A stretch of 64,000 nucleotides of DNA from Clostridiales bacterium (GTDB lineage Bacteria; Bacillota; Clostridia; Christensenellales; Aristaeellaceae), in NCBI GenBank assembly GCA_004555155.1, contig SFJH01000006.1, forward strand, positions 20,093-84,092, read 5' to 3'. Position numbers and translations under genes: made by a program. This document shows positions 16,913 through 25,383 of this stretch, in pieces (position 1 is the stretch's first letter; every line of letters begins with the position of its first letter). The notes under the pieces are model-generated. The model saw nothing but the letters and a program-made list of their open reading frames with translations, made no database searches and was not told the origin of the DNA.

Positions 16913-17818
16913 ATGTTCAAGCGCTATGAGCTGCACAACCACACCACCCAGTCCGACGCGGGCATCACCTGCCGGGAGTTGATCGACCTGATGGTGAAGG
17001 ATCGCGCCGACGCCTTCGCCATCACCGACCACAACACCATCTCCGGCCATCCCATCATCCGCAGGCTGCTGGCCGAATCCGGCGCGCCCATCCAGTGCGT
17101 CTACGGCATGGAGTACACCACCTACTACGGCCACATCCTCTGCCTGAACCTGAGCGAATACGTGCCCTGGGATTCCATCAACCGCCATCATCCCGAGCTG
17201 CTGTTCGAGGCCTGCAAGCGCGCCGGCGCGCTGACCGGCGTGGCCCACCCCTTCTCCTACGGCGATCCCTTCGCCCGGGGCTGCCGCTTCGAGATGGACA
17301 TCACCGACTTCTCCCACGTGGACTTCATCGAGGTGTTCAACAACCCCGAGCCGCTGCACGAGGTGAACGAAAAGGGCCTCGCCTGGTGGGAATCGCTGAC
17401 GCTGAAGGGCGAGCGGCTGGCCGTGACCGCCGGCATGGACCTGCACGGCGCGTGGGACATGTCCATGCACTTCGCCACCTACGCCGAGGGCGAGCCCGGC
17501 GGCGACGCGGCTCGGGAGCTGGCGCGGGCCATCGGGGGAAGGCGCACCTGGATCTCCAAGGGCATGCTGCTGAACTGGACGATCGGGGAGGATTCCGTCC
17601 GCTTCGAGCGCGTCGACGTGCGCAAGCCCGGCTTCATCCCGTCGGAGAAATACCTCATGACCCTGACCGGCGCGGACGGCGTCCGCACCTTCGACATCAC
17701 CTCCGGCGCGCTGGAGCTGCCGCTGTCCGACCTCGGTGAGATCGAAATTCCCAAGCTCTACGGCGGCGAAACCGCGATTGAAAATCTGATCTGCGTCGCC
17801 CCGGTCATCCGCAGATAG
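16913..17818 (+). CDS. PHP domain metal-dependent hydrolase
   Basis: A 301-residue PHP-superfamily protein. The HxH motif is in RYELHNHTTQSDAG, the second metal site in AFAITDHNTISGH, and later sites in GVAHPFSYGDP and TAGMDLHGAWD. About 80 C-terminal residues form an extra beta-rich domain. It is probably a phosphoesterase, with unknown substrate. The ATG at 16913 follows GAGGAGG by 6 bases; an in-frame GTG at 16898 overlaps the previous gene and is less likely. It ends at a strong bidirectional terminator shared with the response-regulator gene. Confidence 0.85.
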   Translation: MFKRYELHNHTTQSDAGITCRELIDLMVKDRADAFAITDHNTISGHPIIRRLLAESGAPIQCVYGMEYTTYYGHILCLNLSEYVPWDSINRHHPELLFEACKRAGALTGVAHPFSYGDPFARGCRFEMDITDFSHVDFIEVFNNPEPLHEVNEKGLAWWESLTLKGERLAVTAGMDLHGAWDMSMHFATYAEGEPGGDAARELARAIGGRRTWISKGMLLNWTIGEDSVRFERVDVRKPGFIPSEKYLMTLTGADGVRTFDITSGALELPLSDLGEIEIPKLYGGETAIENLICVAPVIRR

Positions 17819-17822
17819 CTCC

Positions 17823-17863
17823 AAAAAACCGCCTGCAAAGCGCTGCTCTGCAGGCGGTTTTTC
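17823..17863. terminator. bidirectional terminator between PHP and response-regulator genes
   Basis: ACCGCCTGCA (17828-17837) pairs perfectly with TGCAGGCGGT (17849-17858), flanked by six A and five T. The stop codon of the minus-strand gene lies at its right edge. The arm ACCGCCTGCAAA recurs in the terminator at 38919-38968. Confidence 0.8.
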
Positions 17864-19454
17864 AGTTTTTCTTCGGCCCCTGGCGGTACTGCAGCGGGGT
17901 CATGCCGGTGGTCTTTTTGAAGACGCGGAAGAAATACTGGCTGTCCTCGTAGCCCACGTTCTTGGCGATCACGGCCACGCTCAGGTCGGTGGAATCCAGA
18001 TACTCCCGCGCCCGCTCCATGCGCAGGCCGGTGATGTACTGCATGGTGGACTGGCCGACCTCCTTCTTGAAGGTGGAGGAGAAATAGCTGGGGCTCATGT
18101 CCAGCCGGGCGGCCAGGTCGTTGATGACGATTTCCTCGTTGAAGTGCTCGCGGATGTAGTCCAGCGCATAGCCGATCTTTCCGGCGGCGCTCATCTCCCG
18201 CCCGGACTCCCGGCGCAGGCAGAAGTCCGCCAGGTCGGACAGCGTGTGCACGATCTCCTCCCGGTCCACCACGCTCTCCGCCCGGGAGATCTGGGTCAGC
18301 AGGCGGTTGACGGCGGCGGCGTCCATGCTGTTGAACACGCTCATCATCAGCCCGATCACGCGCACCCACAGCACGTGCAGGTACACGGCCTTGCGCCCCT
18401 CCAGCTGGCGCTCGGAGAACAGGCTCTCCAGCTGATGCCGCACGCCGGCGCGGTCGCCGCGCACCATGTGCTTGCGCAGCAGCTCCAGATCCGCCTCGGG
18501 GAAGGGCTGGGTCTCGTAGGCGGCGATGTCCTCGTAGAAATAGATGTTGGAGCGGCCGTGCACGCGCCGCTGCCGCAGCGCCACGCGGGCCTCGCCGACG
18601 CACTCCGCGTTCAGCGTCGAGGACAGCCGGCTGATGCCGACGGTCACGCGGGCGTTGAACCTCGTCTCAAACTGCTGGCGCACCGCGAAAAACATCTGCT
18701 CCACCTGGTGCTTGAGTCCGCCTTCGCCGCCGGTCCAGAACAGCGCGTACAGGCGCTGAGGATTCTGATAGCTGTTCACGATCAGCCGCTCGCAGTCGCA
18801 GGGCGCGTCCGCGAACAGCCCCTGCACCACCGGGCGGATGGCGCTGAGCTGCGCGCCGGTCAGCCGCACCTCCCCGCTGTCCCGACGGCTGATGTGCAGA
18901 ATGGCCAGATAGAACCGGCCCGTGCCGTCGAACAGCGCCGGACAGCGCGCGTACAGGCCGGGATAGGCGGTTTCCGGCCGCGCGTCCCGCTGCTCGCCCG
19001 AGCAGAGGATGTTGAGCTCCTTTTCAGGATCGGCCGCAGTCCGATCCTGCCGCCCGAGCTCGGGCGGAGCGTCGGCGCGCAGCTCCCTGAGCACGCTTTC
19101 GATGTTCTCCTTCAGCACCTCGTTGGACACGGGCTTGTTCAGATACGCCCGCACGCCCAGCCGGATCGCCTGCTGGGCATAGGAAAACTCCGCAAAGCCC
19201 GACAGCAGCAGAAACTGCGTTCGCGGACGGATGGCCTTGGCCTGCTCGATCATCTCCAGGCCGTTCACGTCCGGCATGCAGATGTCCACCAGCGCCATCG
19301 CGAACTCCTCCTGACGGAACAGCTCCAGCGCCTCCCGGCTGGAGCCCGCCTCGGCAATCTCCAGATCGGGGAACTGAAAGTATTCAATTCTCGCGCGCAG
19401 TCCCTTCCGGATCAGCGCCTCGTCGTCCACGATCAGCAGCCTGTATTTCGTCAT
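17862..19454 (-). CDS. response regulator with AraC-type DNA-binding domain (YesN-like)
   Basis: A 530-residue transcription regulator. Residues 1-120 are a receiver domain with the acidic pair D10-D11, the phospho-acceptor D57 in ALVDICMPDVNG, and the conserved Lys in AYLNKPVS. The middle is a YesN-type helical/sensor-like linker. The last 100 residues are an AraC double helix-turn-helix (INDLAARLDMSPSYFSSTFK and VAVIAKNVGYEDSQYFFRVF). It partners the YesM-type kinase whose reading frame overlaps its first 71 bases. Such pairs usually control sugar-uptake operons, and the nearby carbohydrate locus is a plausible target. Confidence 0.93.
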   Translation of the reverse strand: MTKYRLLIVDDEALIRKGLRARIEYFQFPDLEIAEAGSSREALELFRQEEFAMALVDICMPDVNGLEMIEQAKAIRPRTQFLLLSGFAEFSYAQQAIRLGVRAYLNKPVSNEVLKENIESVLRELRADAPPELGRQDRTAADPEKELNILCSGEQRDARPETAYPGLYARCPALFDGTGRFYLAILHISRRDSGEVRLTGAQLSAIRPVVQGLFADAPCDCERLIVNSYQNPQRLYALFWTGGEGGLKHQVEQMFFAVRQQFETRFNARVTVGISRLSSTLNAECVGEARVALRQRRVHGRSNIYFYEDIAAYETQPFPEADLELLRKHMVRGDRAGVRHQLESLFSERQLEGRKAVYLHVLWVRVIGLMMSVFNSMDAAAVNRLLTQISRAESVVDREEIVHTLSDLADFCLRRESGREMSAAGKIGYALDYIREHFNEEIVINDLAARLDMSPSYFSSTFKKEVGQSTMQYITGLRMERAREYLDSTDLSVAVIAKNVGYEDSQYFFRVFKKTTGMTPLQYRQGPKKN

Positions 19455-21204
19455 TCGCGATCATTCCCTTCGTGATCATCGGGAGCAGCAGCGTAAACGT
19501 GCTGCCCTGACCGGGCCGGCTCTGCACCTCCACGCCGTAGGGCTCGCCATAGGACAGCCGGATTCGCTGGCTGATGTTCCACACGCCGATGTTGGCGTTG
19601 TTCTCCCGCTGGTCGGTGTCCTCGCGCAGCCTTCTGCGCAGCGTCTCCAGCTGCTCGGGCGGCATGCCCGCGCCGTCGTCGCTGATGCGGATCTCCAGAT
19701 CGCCGCCCCGTCGGCCCACGTAGACCTCCAGCGTGCCGGGCCCGTCCTTCTTCGCCAGGCCGTGCAGCACGGCGTTTTCCACGATGGGCTGCAGCAGAAA
19801 GCGCAGCATGTACACCTCGTCCGCGTTCACGTCGACGGAATAGAACACCTCAAAGCGGTACCGCACCTGCTGGATGAAGATGTAGTTCCGGGTCTGGCGC
19901 AGCTCGTTGGCCACGGCGGTATACTTGCCCTCGTTCTTGCCCAGGCTGTAGCGGAAGATGTCGCCCAGCTTTTCGCACAGATCGCACACCTGAAACGCGC
20001 CGTGCATCGCGCCGATGGCGCTGATGGTCTCCAGCGTATTGTAGAGAAAGTGGGGGTTGATCTGCAGCTGGAGGTTTCGATACTTGGCCTCGCGGATGGC
20101 GGTCTGCTGGGCGTAGCTCTTTCGGTTGAGCGCGTCCATCTCCTGAAGCATCTGGCCGAAGCGGCGGTCCAGCAGCGCGATCTCGTCCTCGCCGCCGACG
20201 GGCGCGGTGGGCGACAGGTCGCCGGTTCCGGCAATGCGGAACTTCTCCAGCAGCGCGTCCACCCGCCGGGAAAAGCGCCGGAAGAACCAGTACGCCCCCA
20301 GCACGATCAGCAGCGCGATGGCCATCGCCGCGGGGTAGATCACCTGCTTGAGCGCCTTCTTCTGAACGGCCAGCTCGTTGGTGTTGAACAGATACAGAAG
20401 CGGCAGCCCGTAGCCGTCCAGCTTCTCCCGCAGCACGGTAAAGCTGTCCAGCGTCTGCGGCGGCTCCGCCGCCGCCATCCAGTCCTCCAGCGCCGGGATC
20501 AGCGCCGGATCGGAGGCGTAGAGCGCGCTGCCCTCCCCGTCGAACAGCGCCACCTGATACTCCCGGTCTCCGCCGGGCGCGGGGGCGAACAGCTCGTCCA
20601 GATAGAGATCCAGCCGGATCAGCCCCACGCGCCGGCTGGTGAACGCGTTCACATCCACCACCTGCATGGGCATCACGATCGCCAGCGTGCTGCGGCCGTC
20701 CCAGGTTGCGTCCACAAACCAGTCCTCGCCGCCGTTCCAGCCGCGCGCGCGCCACTCCCGCTCCACGATTTCGGTGAACGCGGTCACGCAGGTGCCGTAG
20801 GCCCGCACGCCGCCGTCGGTGTAGACGATGCAGCCGCGCACCTCCCGGTGGTTCTCCATGGGCATGGTCTTGAACACCTCGCTGCTGACGGTTCCGCCCA
20901 GCAGATAGGCGTTGCCCCCGCCATCGGACAGCGCGTCCAGGATGGTGGTGTTGCGGGCGGCGTAGCGCAGGCTGGACACATACTGCCCCAGCCGGTCCTC
21001 CACGTTTCCCTTGTGCTCGCTGACCAGCCATTGAAAGGACTGGTTCAGCTCCCGCTCCGTCATCCTCTCCATGCGCCACAGCAGCAGCGAGCTGATCAGA
21101 AAGATGGGAAAGATGCTGATCGTCAGCGCAAAGGCCGTCAGCCGGATGAAGATCGACTTCGTCAGGCGCACCTCCGACGCACCCGCCTTCCCCGCGCCGC
21201 TCAT
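19384..21204 (-). CDS. sensor histidine kinase (YesM family)
   Basis: A 606-residue membrane kinase: first transmembrane helix about residues 20-43, an extracytoplasmic sensing region to about 285, second helix about 288-306, HAMP, then the HisKA_7TM-like box INPHFLYNTLETI with phospho-acceptor His385. The HATPase domain follows (QPIVENAVLHGL, SDDGAGMPP, GVWNISQRI). The catalytic domain is complete at about GSTFTLLLPMI. The last 20-odd residues are read from within the response-regulator gene in another frame. GGAGAGGAG precedes the ATG. It follows the EEP gene by 25 bases. Confidence 0.93.
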   Translation of the reverse strand: MSGAGKAGASEVRLTKSIFIRLTAFALTISIFPIFLISSLLLWRMERMTERELNQSFQWLVSEHKGNVEDRLGQYVSSLRYAARNTTILDALSDGGGNAYLLGGTVSSEVFKTMPMENHREVRGCIVYTDGGVRAYGTCVTAFTEIVEREWRARGWNGGEDWFVDATWDGRSTLAIVMPMQVVDVNAFTSRRVGLIRLDLYLDELFAPAPGGDREYQVALFDGEGSALYASDPALIPALEDWMAAAEPPQTLDSFTVLREKLDGYGLPLLYLFNTNELAVQKKALKQVIYPAAMAIALLIVLGAYWFFRRFSRRVDALLEKFRIAGTGDLSPTAPVGGEDEIALLDRRFGQMLQEMDALNRKSYAQQTAIREAKYRNLQLQINPHFLYNTLETISAIGAMHGAFQVCDLCEKLGDIFRYSLGKNEGKYTAVANELRQTRNYIFIQQVRYRFEVFYSVDVNADEVYMLRFLLQPIVENAVLHGLAKKDGPGTLEVYVGRRGGDLEIRISDDGAGMPPEQLETLRRRLREDTDQRENNANIGVWNISQRIRLSYGEPYGVEVQSRPGQGSTFTLLLPMITKGMIANDEIQAADRGRRGADPEGTAREN

Positions 21205-21229
21205 GCCGCTCCTCTCCTTCCGCCGAAAG

Positions 21230-21988
21230 CTACGCCCATTCCAGCGACGCGCAGACCGGATAGTGATCCGACAGATACACGCCGTTCTCCGCGTCCGTCC
21301 ACTTCTCCACGCCCCCGCACTTCACGCCGCCGCGCAGATAGATGTAGTCGATGCACTCGGGATGCGCCGCCTTCATGTAGCCGTGGAAGGTGATGCCCAC
21401 GCCCTCGGCGGCGTTGACATAGCCGGGGAAATCATCGAACACCTTCAGCTCCTCGCCGTCCGGCTCGGCGTTGAAATCGCCGCAGAGGATCACCGGCGCG
21501 CCGGGGAACAGCTCCGCCGCGTCGATGTGCCGAAGGATCTGGGTCAGCCCCAGCTTCCGCGCGCCCACGCCCACGTGGTCGAGATGGGTGTTCAGCACCC
21601 GGAAGACCCTGCCCGTGGAGAACTCCTGAAGCAACGCCTCGGTGGTGGCCCGGGGGCAGATGCTCTGCTCGGCGTAGCGCGACGCCGGCACGAAGGGCGT
21701 CTCCGACAGCCAGAACGTGCGCATCTCAATCAGGTTGTAGCGATCCCTGCGGAAGGCCACGGTCATCTGCTCGTCGTCCAGCCTTTCGCCGCGGCCGCAG
21801 CCGATCACGCAGTAGTCCGCCAGATTTTCCCGCAGCCACTGCGCCACGTGGGGCAGCACCTCCTGGAAGCAGAGGATGTCCGGCTGCTCCCGGGCAATCT
21901 TCTTCAGAATCAGCGGCTTGCGGTTTTCAAAGCAGTTTTCGCCGTCCTGACCGTAGTCGCAGCGAATATTGAAGGTGACGAATTTCAT
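21230..21988 (-). CDS. endonuclease/exonuclease/phosphatase family protein
   Basis: A 252-residue EEP-fold hydrolase. Diagnostic segments are MKFVTFNIRCD, the metal Glu in DILCFQEVLP, NTHLDHVG, GDFNAEPD, and the C-terminal SDHYPV. Cytosolic members of this group cleave phosphodiester or phosphate-ester bonds in nucleic acids or lipids/sugars. The ATG at 21988 overlaps the GDPD stop codon (ATGA). Placed between a GDPD-like protein and a kinase/regulator pair, it may act in phosphodiester metabolism under that sensor; the link is inferred from synteny. Confidence 0.9.
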   Translation of the reverse strand: MKFVTFNIRCDYGQDGENCFENRKPLILKKIAREQPDILCFQEVLPHVAQWLRENLADYCVIGCGRGERLDDEQMTVAFRRDRYNLIEMRTFWLSETPFVPASRYAEQSICPRATTEALLQEFSTGRVFRVLNTHLDHVGVGARKLGLTQILRHIDAAELFPGAPVILCGDFNAEPDGEELKVFDDFPGYVNAAEGVGITFHGYMKAAHPECIDYIYLRGGVKCGGVEKWTDAENGVYLSDHYPVCASLEWA

Positions 21989-22626
21989 GGCTTGACCGTC
22001 CTTTCGCTTTCCGATCCTTCGTTTTTCAGCCGCAGCGCCAGCCTCGGCCTGCGGGTGGTGATGTTCTTCACGCCGGCGGCGAGGAAGCGGCGCAGGTCGT
22101 TTTCCTCGTTCACCGTCCACACCGACAGCCGGTCGGCCTGGTCGAGCATCGCCGCGTCCACGTCCCGGAAGCAGACGTTCAGCACCCGCCAGCCCACCGC
22201 CGTCACGCCCTCCAGAAGATCTGCGCCCCCGGGCAGGCAGGAGTCGTTGAGCCAGATCTCCAGCCCCCGCTCCTTCGCGCAGGCCATGTCGTCGGCGTTC
22301 ACATCTCCGGTGAACAGCAGCCGCTCCTCCGCGCCCAGCGTCCGGGCCAGCGCGGCGATCTCCCGCACCATGCCGGGCTGCTTGAGGTCGATGTTGACCC
22401 GAAGCCCCTCCTGCGCGACCACGATGCGCAGGCAGTCCTCCAGCGAATCGCAGTCCCCGGCGGAGCCGGGCGCGTCGTGGCTCAGCACCAGTCGCCCGTC
22501 CGCGCGGCGCACGTCCACCTCGACCGCGTCCGCGCCCAGCGCCGCCAGCGCCCGGAGACTCTCGAGCGTATTGTCCTGCGTGTCCTCCGCGCCGGAATGG
22601 GCGGTGATCATCGTTCTTGTATTCAT
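21985..22626 (-). CDS. glycerophosphodiester phosphodiesterase family protein, divergent
   Basis: A 213-residue GDPD-fold protein without signal peptide. The ADAVEVDVRRADGRLVLSHD segment matches the family signature (E-x-D-V ... D-G ... H-D), and VNIDLKQP and LSVWTVNEENDLRR are in the expected places. The usual H-R-G ... E-N-T start reads HSGAEDTQDNT, so the arginine that normally contacts phosphate is Ser and the Glu of E-N-T is Asp. Activity may be altered. GGAGG precedes the ATG at 22626, and a consensus promoter lies upstream. It is the first gene of the four-gene operon ending in the response regulator. Confidence 0.8.
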   Translation of the reverse strand: MNTRTMITAHSGAEDTQDNTLESLRALAALGADAVEVDVRRADGRLVLSHDAPGSAGDCDSLEDCLRIVVAQEGLRVNIDLKQPGMVREIAALARTLGAEERLLFTGDVNADDMACAKERGLEIWLNDSCLPGGADLLEGVTAVGWRVLNVCFRDVDAAMLDQADRLSVWTVNEENDLRRFLAAGVKNITTRRPRLALRLKNEGSESERTVKP

Positions 22627-22658
22627 TTGCAGAATCCTCCGGAAAATTCGTTGGTTTA

Positions 22659-22687
22659 AGTGTAATCCATTCCAGATCATCTGTCAA
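22659..22687 (-). promoter_or_regulatory. sigma-A promoter of the GDPD/EEP/kinase/regulator operon
   Basis: TTGACA (22682-22687), 17-base spacer, TACACT (22659-22664) on the minus strand, 33 bases before the ATG. Confidence 0.75.
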
Positions 22688-22693
22688 GGCGGC

Positions 22694-22727
22694 AAAACGG
22701 CGCGCGGGACTGTCTGCCCCGCGCGCC
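22694..22727 (-). terminator. terminator after the small membrane protein gene
   Basis: Ten-base-pair stem GGCGCGCGGG / CCCGCGCGCC on the minus strand followed by GTTTTGCC. It separates the tyrS-end transcript from the GDPD operon. Confidence 0.65.
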
Positions 22728-22754
22728 GCTGCGCATGGATTGGAACCTGGGCCG

Positions 22755-23225
22755 CTATTGCAGCGCGCCGTTGATCCGGTCGACGAGCCGCTGGCTGAGG
22801 ATGGCGCACGATTCGATGTGCACCTTGTCCCCGCGCACGAGCAGCGTCATGGAATCCGAGCCCTGCTTCACGCCCTCGATCTCGTCGAAGCGGTAGGTAC
22901 GGCTGTTGCCCAGGAAGGTGCGGTACTCAAACGTCTCCTCGGAGCGGATGAAGATCTTCTGGTTGCGCCAGCACAGCGCGGCCGCCGCGCCCAGAACCAG
23001 CGCCGCGACGGCGATTGCCGCCGTGCCGACCGGGCCGATCTTAAAAACATTGAACAGCCCCAGCGCCGCGTCGATCGCCAGCAGCGCCGCCGCCGCGATC
23101 AGCACAGCGCCCAATCCGAGAATCCATTCGGGCAGGCGCATGTCCGCCGGTTCCTCTTTGCTGAACCGCTTCGCAAGCGCGTCGCCTGCGGCGGACATGC
23201 CCGCCTTCCGCATCTGTTTTTTCAT
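22755..23225 (-). CDS. small membrane protein with PH-like C-terminal domain
   Basis: A 156-residue protein with a charged N-terminal 30 residues, two transmembrane helices (about 33-52 and 62-84), and a C-terminal cytosolic segment NQKIFIRSEETFEYRTF ... TYRFDEIEGVKQ, which resembles PH-like domains of unknown function. No catalytic motif is visible. It starts 24 bases after tyrS with AAAGGGAAAATC upstream and may be the last gene of the T-box operon, since no terminator is seen between them. Function unknown. Confidence 0.65.
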   Translation of the reverse strand: MKKQMRKAGMSAAGDALAKRFSKEEPADMRLPEWILGLGAVLIAAAALLAIDAALGLFNVFKIGPVGTAAIAVAALVLGAAAALCWRNQKIFIRSEETFEYRTFLGNSRTYRFDEIEGVKQGSDSMTLLVRGDKVHIESCAILSQRLVDRINGALQ

Positions 23226-23249
23226 CGATGATTTTCCCTTTCGTCCGCG

Positions 23250-24482
23250 TTACTTCGCCAGAACGAACTTCTGGAAGGTCTTCTTGCCCTTCTTGACCAC
23301 CACGCCGTCGGCCAGCATTTCGGCGGTGAACTTGAAATCCGGGTCGGAGATCTTCTGATCGCCCACGGACACGCCGCCCTGCTGCACGGCCTTGCGGGCC
23401 TCGCCGTTGGACTTGGTCATGCCGGCCTTCGCCATCCAGGCGATCAGGCGCGCTTCCTCGTTCAGCTCGGCTTCAGTGATGGCGGTGGTGGGCATGCTCT
23501 CGCTGTTCGCGCCGCCGCCGAAGAGCGCTTCGGCGGCCTGCCGGGCCTTGGTGGCCTCCTCCTCGCCGTGGATCAGCTTGGTGACCTCGAAGGCCAGCAC
23601 GCGCTTGGCCTCGTTGATCTCGCTGCCCTGGAGCGCGCCCAGACGGCGCACCTCGTCCATGGGCAGGAAGGTCAGCAGGCCCAGGCACTTCTCCACATCC
23701 GCGTCGTCCACATTGCGCCAGTACTGGTAGAAATCGTAGGGCGAGCACTTGTTCGCGTCCAGCCACAGCGCGCCCTTTTCCGTCTTGCCCATCTTGCGGC
23801 CGTCGTGGGTCAGCAGCAGCTTGAAGGTCAGCGCGAAGGCGGGCTTGCCGTCCTTGCGGCGGATCAGGTCCGCGCCGGAGAGCATGTTGGACCACTGGTC
23901 GTCGCCACCGGTCTGCAGGATGCAGTTGTAGCGATGGTTCAGCTCCAGGAAGTCATAGGACTGCATGAGCATGTAGTTGAACTCCAGGAAGGTCAGGCCG
24001 CGCTCCAGGCGCTGCTTGTAGCACTCGGCGGTGAGCATGCGGTTGACGGAGAACAGCGCGCCCACGTCCCGCAGGAAGTCGATGTACTTCAGCGATCTCA
24101 GCCAGTCCGCGTTGTTGGCGATCACGGCGCAGTTGGGCTTGGACTCGTCGAAGTCCAGGAAGTTGCTCATCTGCTTTTTGAAGCACTCCACGTTGTGGTC
24201 GATGTCCTCCACGGTGAGCACCTTGCGCAGGTCGCTCTTGCCGGAGGGGTCGCCGATCATGCCGGTGCCGCCGCCCATCAGCGCGATGGGCTTGTGGCCG
24301 GCGCGCTGCAGGTGCGCCATGGCCATGATCGGAATGTAGTGGCCGATGTGCAGGCTGTCCGCCGTGGGATCGAAGCCGGTGTAGAACGTGACCATGCCGT
24401 CGTCAAACGCCTTGCGAAGGTCGTCCTCGTAGGTCACCTGCGCGATAAAGCCGCGCTCCTTCAGAATGTCGTATGCGTTCAT
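23250..24482 (-). CDS. tyrS: tyrosyl-tRNA synthetase
   Basis: A 410-residue class I aminoacyl-tRNA synthetase that charges tRNA-Tyr. The catalytic domain shows DSLHIGHYIP (HIGH motif), a tyrosine pocket segment (FTGFDPTAD-like, written FYTGFDPTAD here), GGDDQW, and GRKMGKTEKGALWL (KMSKS equivalent, K-M-G-K-T). The C-terminal 70 residues are an S4 RNA-binding domain (NGEARKAVQQGGVSVGDQKI). The ATG at 24482 has AGGAG 8 bases upstream; the GTG three codons earlier overlaps the ribosome site. It lies 28 bases after the MBL gene and is under the T-box leader of the aminotransferase operon. Confidence 0.97.
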   Translation of the reverse strand: MNAYDILKERGFIAQVTYEDDLRKAFDDGMVTFYTGFDPTADSLHIGHYIPIMAMAHLQRAGHKPIALMGGGTGMIGDPSGKSDLRKVLTVEDIDHNVECFKKQMSNFLDFDESKPNCAVIANNADWLRSLKYIDFLRDVGALFSVNRMLTAECYKQRLERGLTFLEFNYMLMQSYDFLELNHRYNCILQTGGDDQWSNMLSGADLIRRKDGKPAFALTFKLLLTHDGRKMGKTEKGALWLDANKCSPYDFYQYWRNVDDADVEKCLGLLTFLPMDEVRRLGALQGSEINEAKRVLAFEVTKLIHGEEEATKARQAAEALFGGGANSESMPTTAITEAELNEEARLIAWMAKAGMTKSNGEARKAVQQGGVSVGDQKISDPDFKFTAEMLADGVVVKKGKKTFQKFVLAK

Positions 24483-24510
24483 GGGAATCACTCCTGTTTC
24501 TTATTTTCTC

Positions 24511-25383
24511 TCAAATCTCCGCGACCATGCCGTCATAGGCGACAGTGAAGCCCTTTTCGGCCATCATCGGCGCGTACTGATCGTAGGGCGGCGTCCAGTG
24601 GGGCGCCATGTGGGTCAGGAACACCGGCGTCTCCTCCCCGATGCAGCCGTGCTCCAACAGAAGGCTGCGGAAGGCGATGTTGCGGGCGGTGTTCATGTGG
24701 CCGCAGTTTTCGGACGTGCCCAGGCCGAAGGTGCCCTCGGTCACCACCGCGTCATAGCGCTTGGAGAGCACGATCTCAAGCATATCCGGGTCGAATCCAT
24801 AGGTATCCAGCGCGTAGAGCAGCGTCCTGCCGCCGCGCTCGAGGATATAGCTGTGGGCAAAGCCCGGCTCCGGGCCGTGCTGGGAGCGCACAGGTGTGAA
24901 GGCCAGGTCGCCGCAGTCAGTGCGCTCGCCCTCACAGATCTCCTGGAAGCGCATGAACGTGCCCTCGGCAAACAGATCCGATTCCGCGCCCATCAGCTTC
25001 TCCTTCACCCAGCGGTTGCCGAACACGGTCATCATCGGCAGCGGCGTGAACCGGGGCGAGATGATCTTCAATCGATCCTCTCCCTTCGCCTCCACCGCGC
25101 CGGGCGCGGCGCGCCGCCAGTCCAGCGGCTCCAGCGTCAGATGGTCGGGATGGGGATGGGTGGCCAGCAGATACCGGATCCCCGACAGGCTCACGCCCAG
25201 CCGGGCCGCGGTGTAGAAGCCGCAGGAGTTCATGTCCAGCAGGATATCGGAATCGATCATCGTGCCGGTGTTCATGCGGATATTCCGCCCGCCGTGCTCG
25301 CGGGCATAGGTGCAGTTTTCGCAGTCGCACCACACGGCGGGATAGCTCTCGCCCGCCGAGGTGCCCAGAAATGTAATCTTCAT
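24511..25383 (-). CDS. MBL-fold metallohydrolase (PhnP-like)
   Basis: A 290-residue metallo-beta-lactamase-fold hydrolase. It starts MKITFLGTSAGESYP with a CDCENC cysteine cluster typical of PhnP-like phosphodiesterases, followed by LLATHPHPDHL (HxHxDH) and later LYALDTYGFD and VFLTHMAPH metal-binding segments. The family usually cleaves cyclic phosphodiesters; a specific substrate is not evident. Its start overlaps the aminotransferase stop (ATGA) and tyrS follows by 28 bases, so it is expressed under the same tyrosine-type T-box. Confidence 0.87.
   Translation of the reverse strand: MKITFLGTSAGESYPAVWCDCENCTYAREHGGRNIRMNTGTMIDSDILLDMNSCGFYTAARLGVSLSGIRYLLATHPHPDHLTLEPLDWRRAAPGAVEAKGEDRLKIISPRFTPLPMMTVFGNRWVKEKLMGAESDLFAEGTFMRFQEICEGERTDCGDLAFTPVRSQHGPEPGFAHSYILERGGRTLLYALDTYGFDPDMLEIVLSKRYDAVVTEGTFGLGTSENCGHMNTARNIAFRSLLLEHGCIGEETPVFLTHMAPHWTPPYDQYAPMMAEKGFTVAYDGMVAEI

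Noticed and set aside
19384..19454. Frameshift in the kinase gene
   Set aside because: The ATPase domain is complete before the overlap and the regulator has its own ribosome site; the overlap is real coding in two frames.
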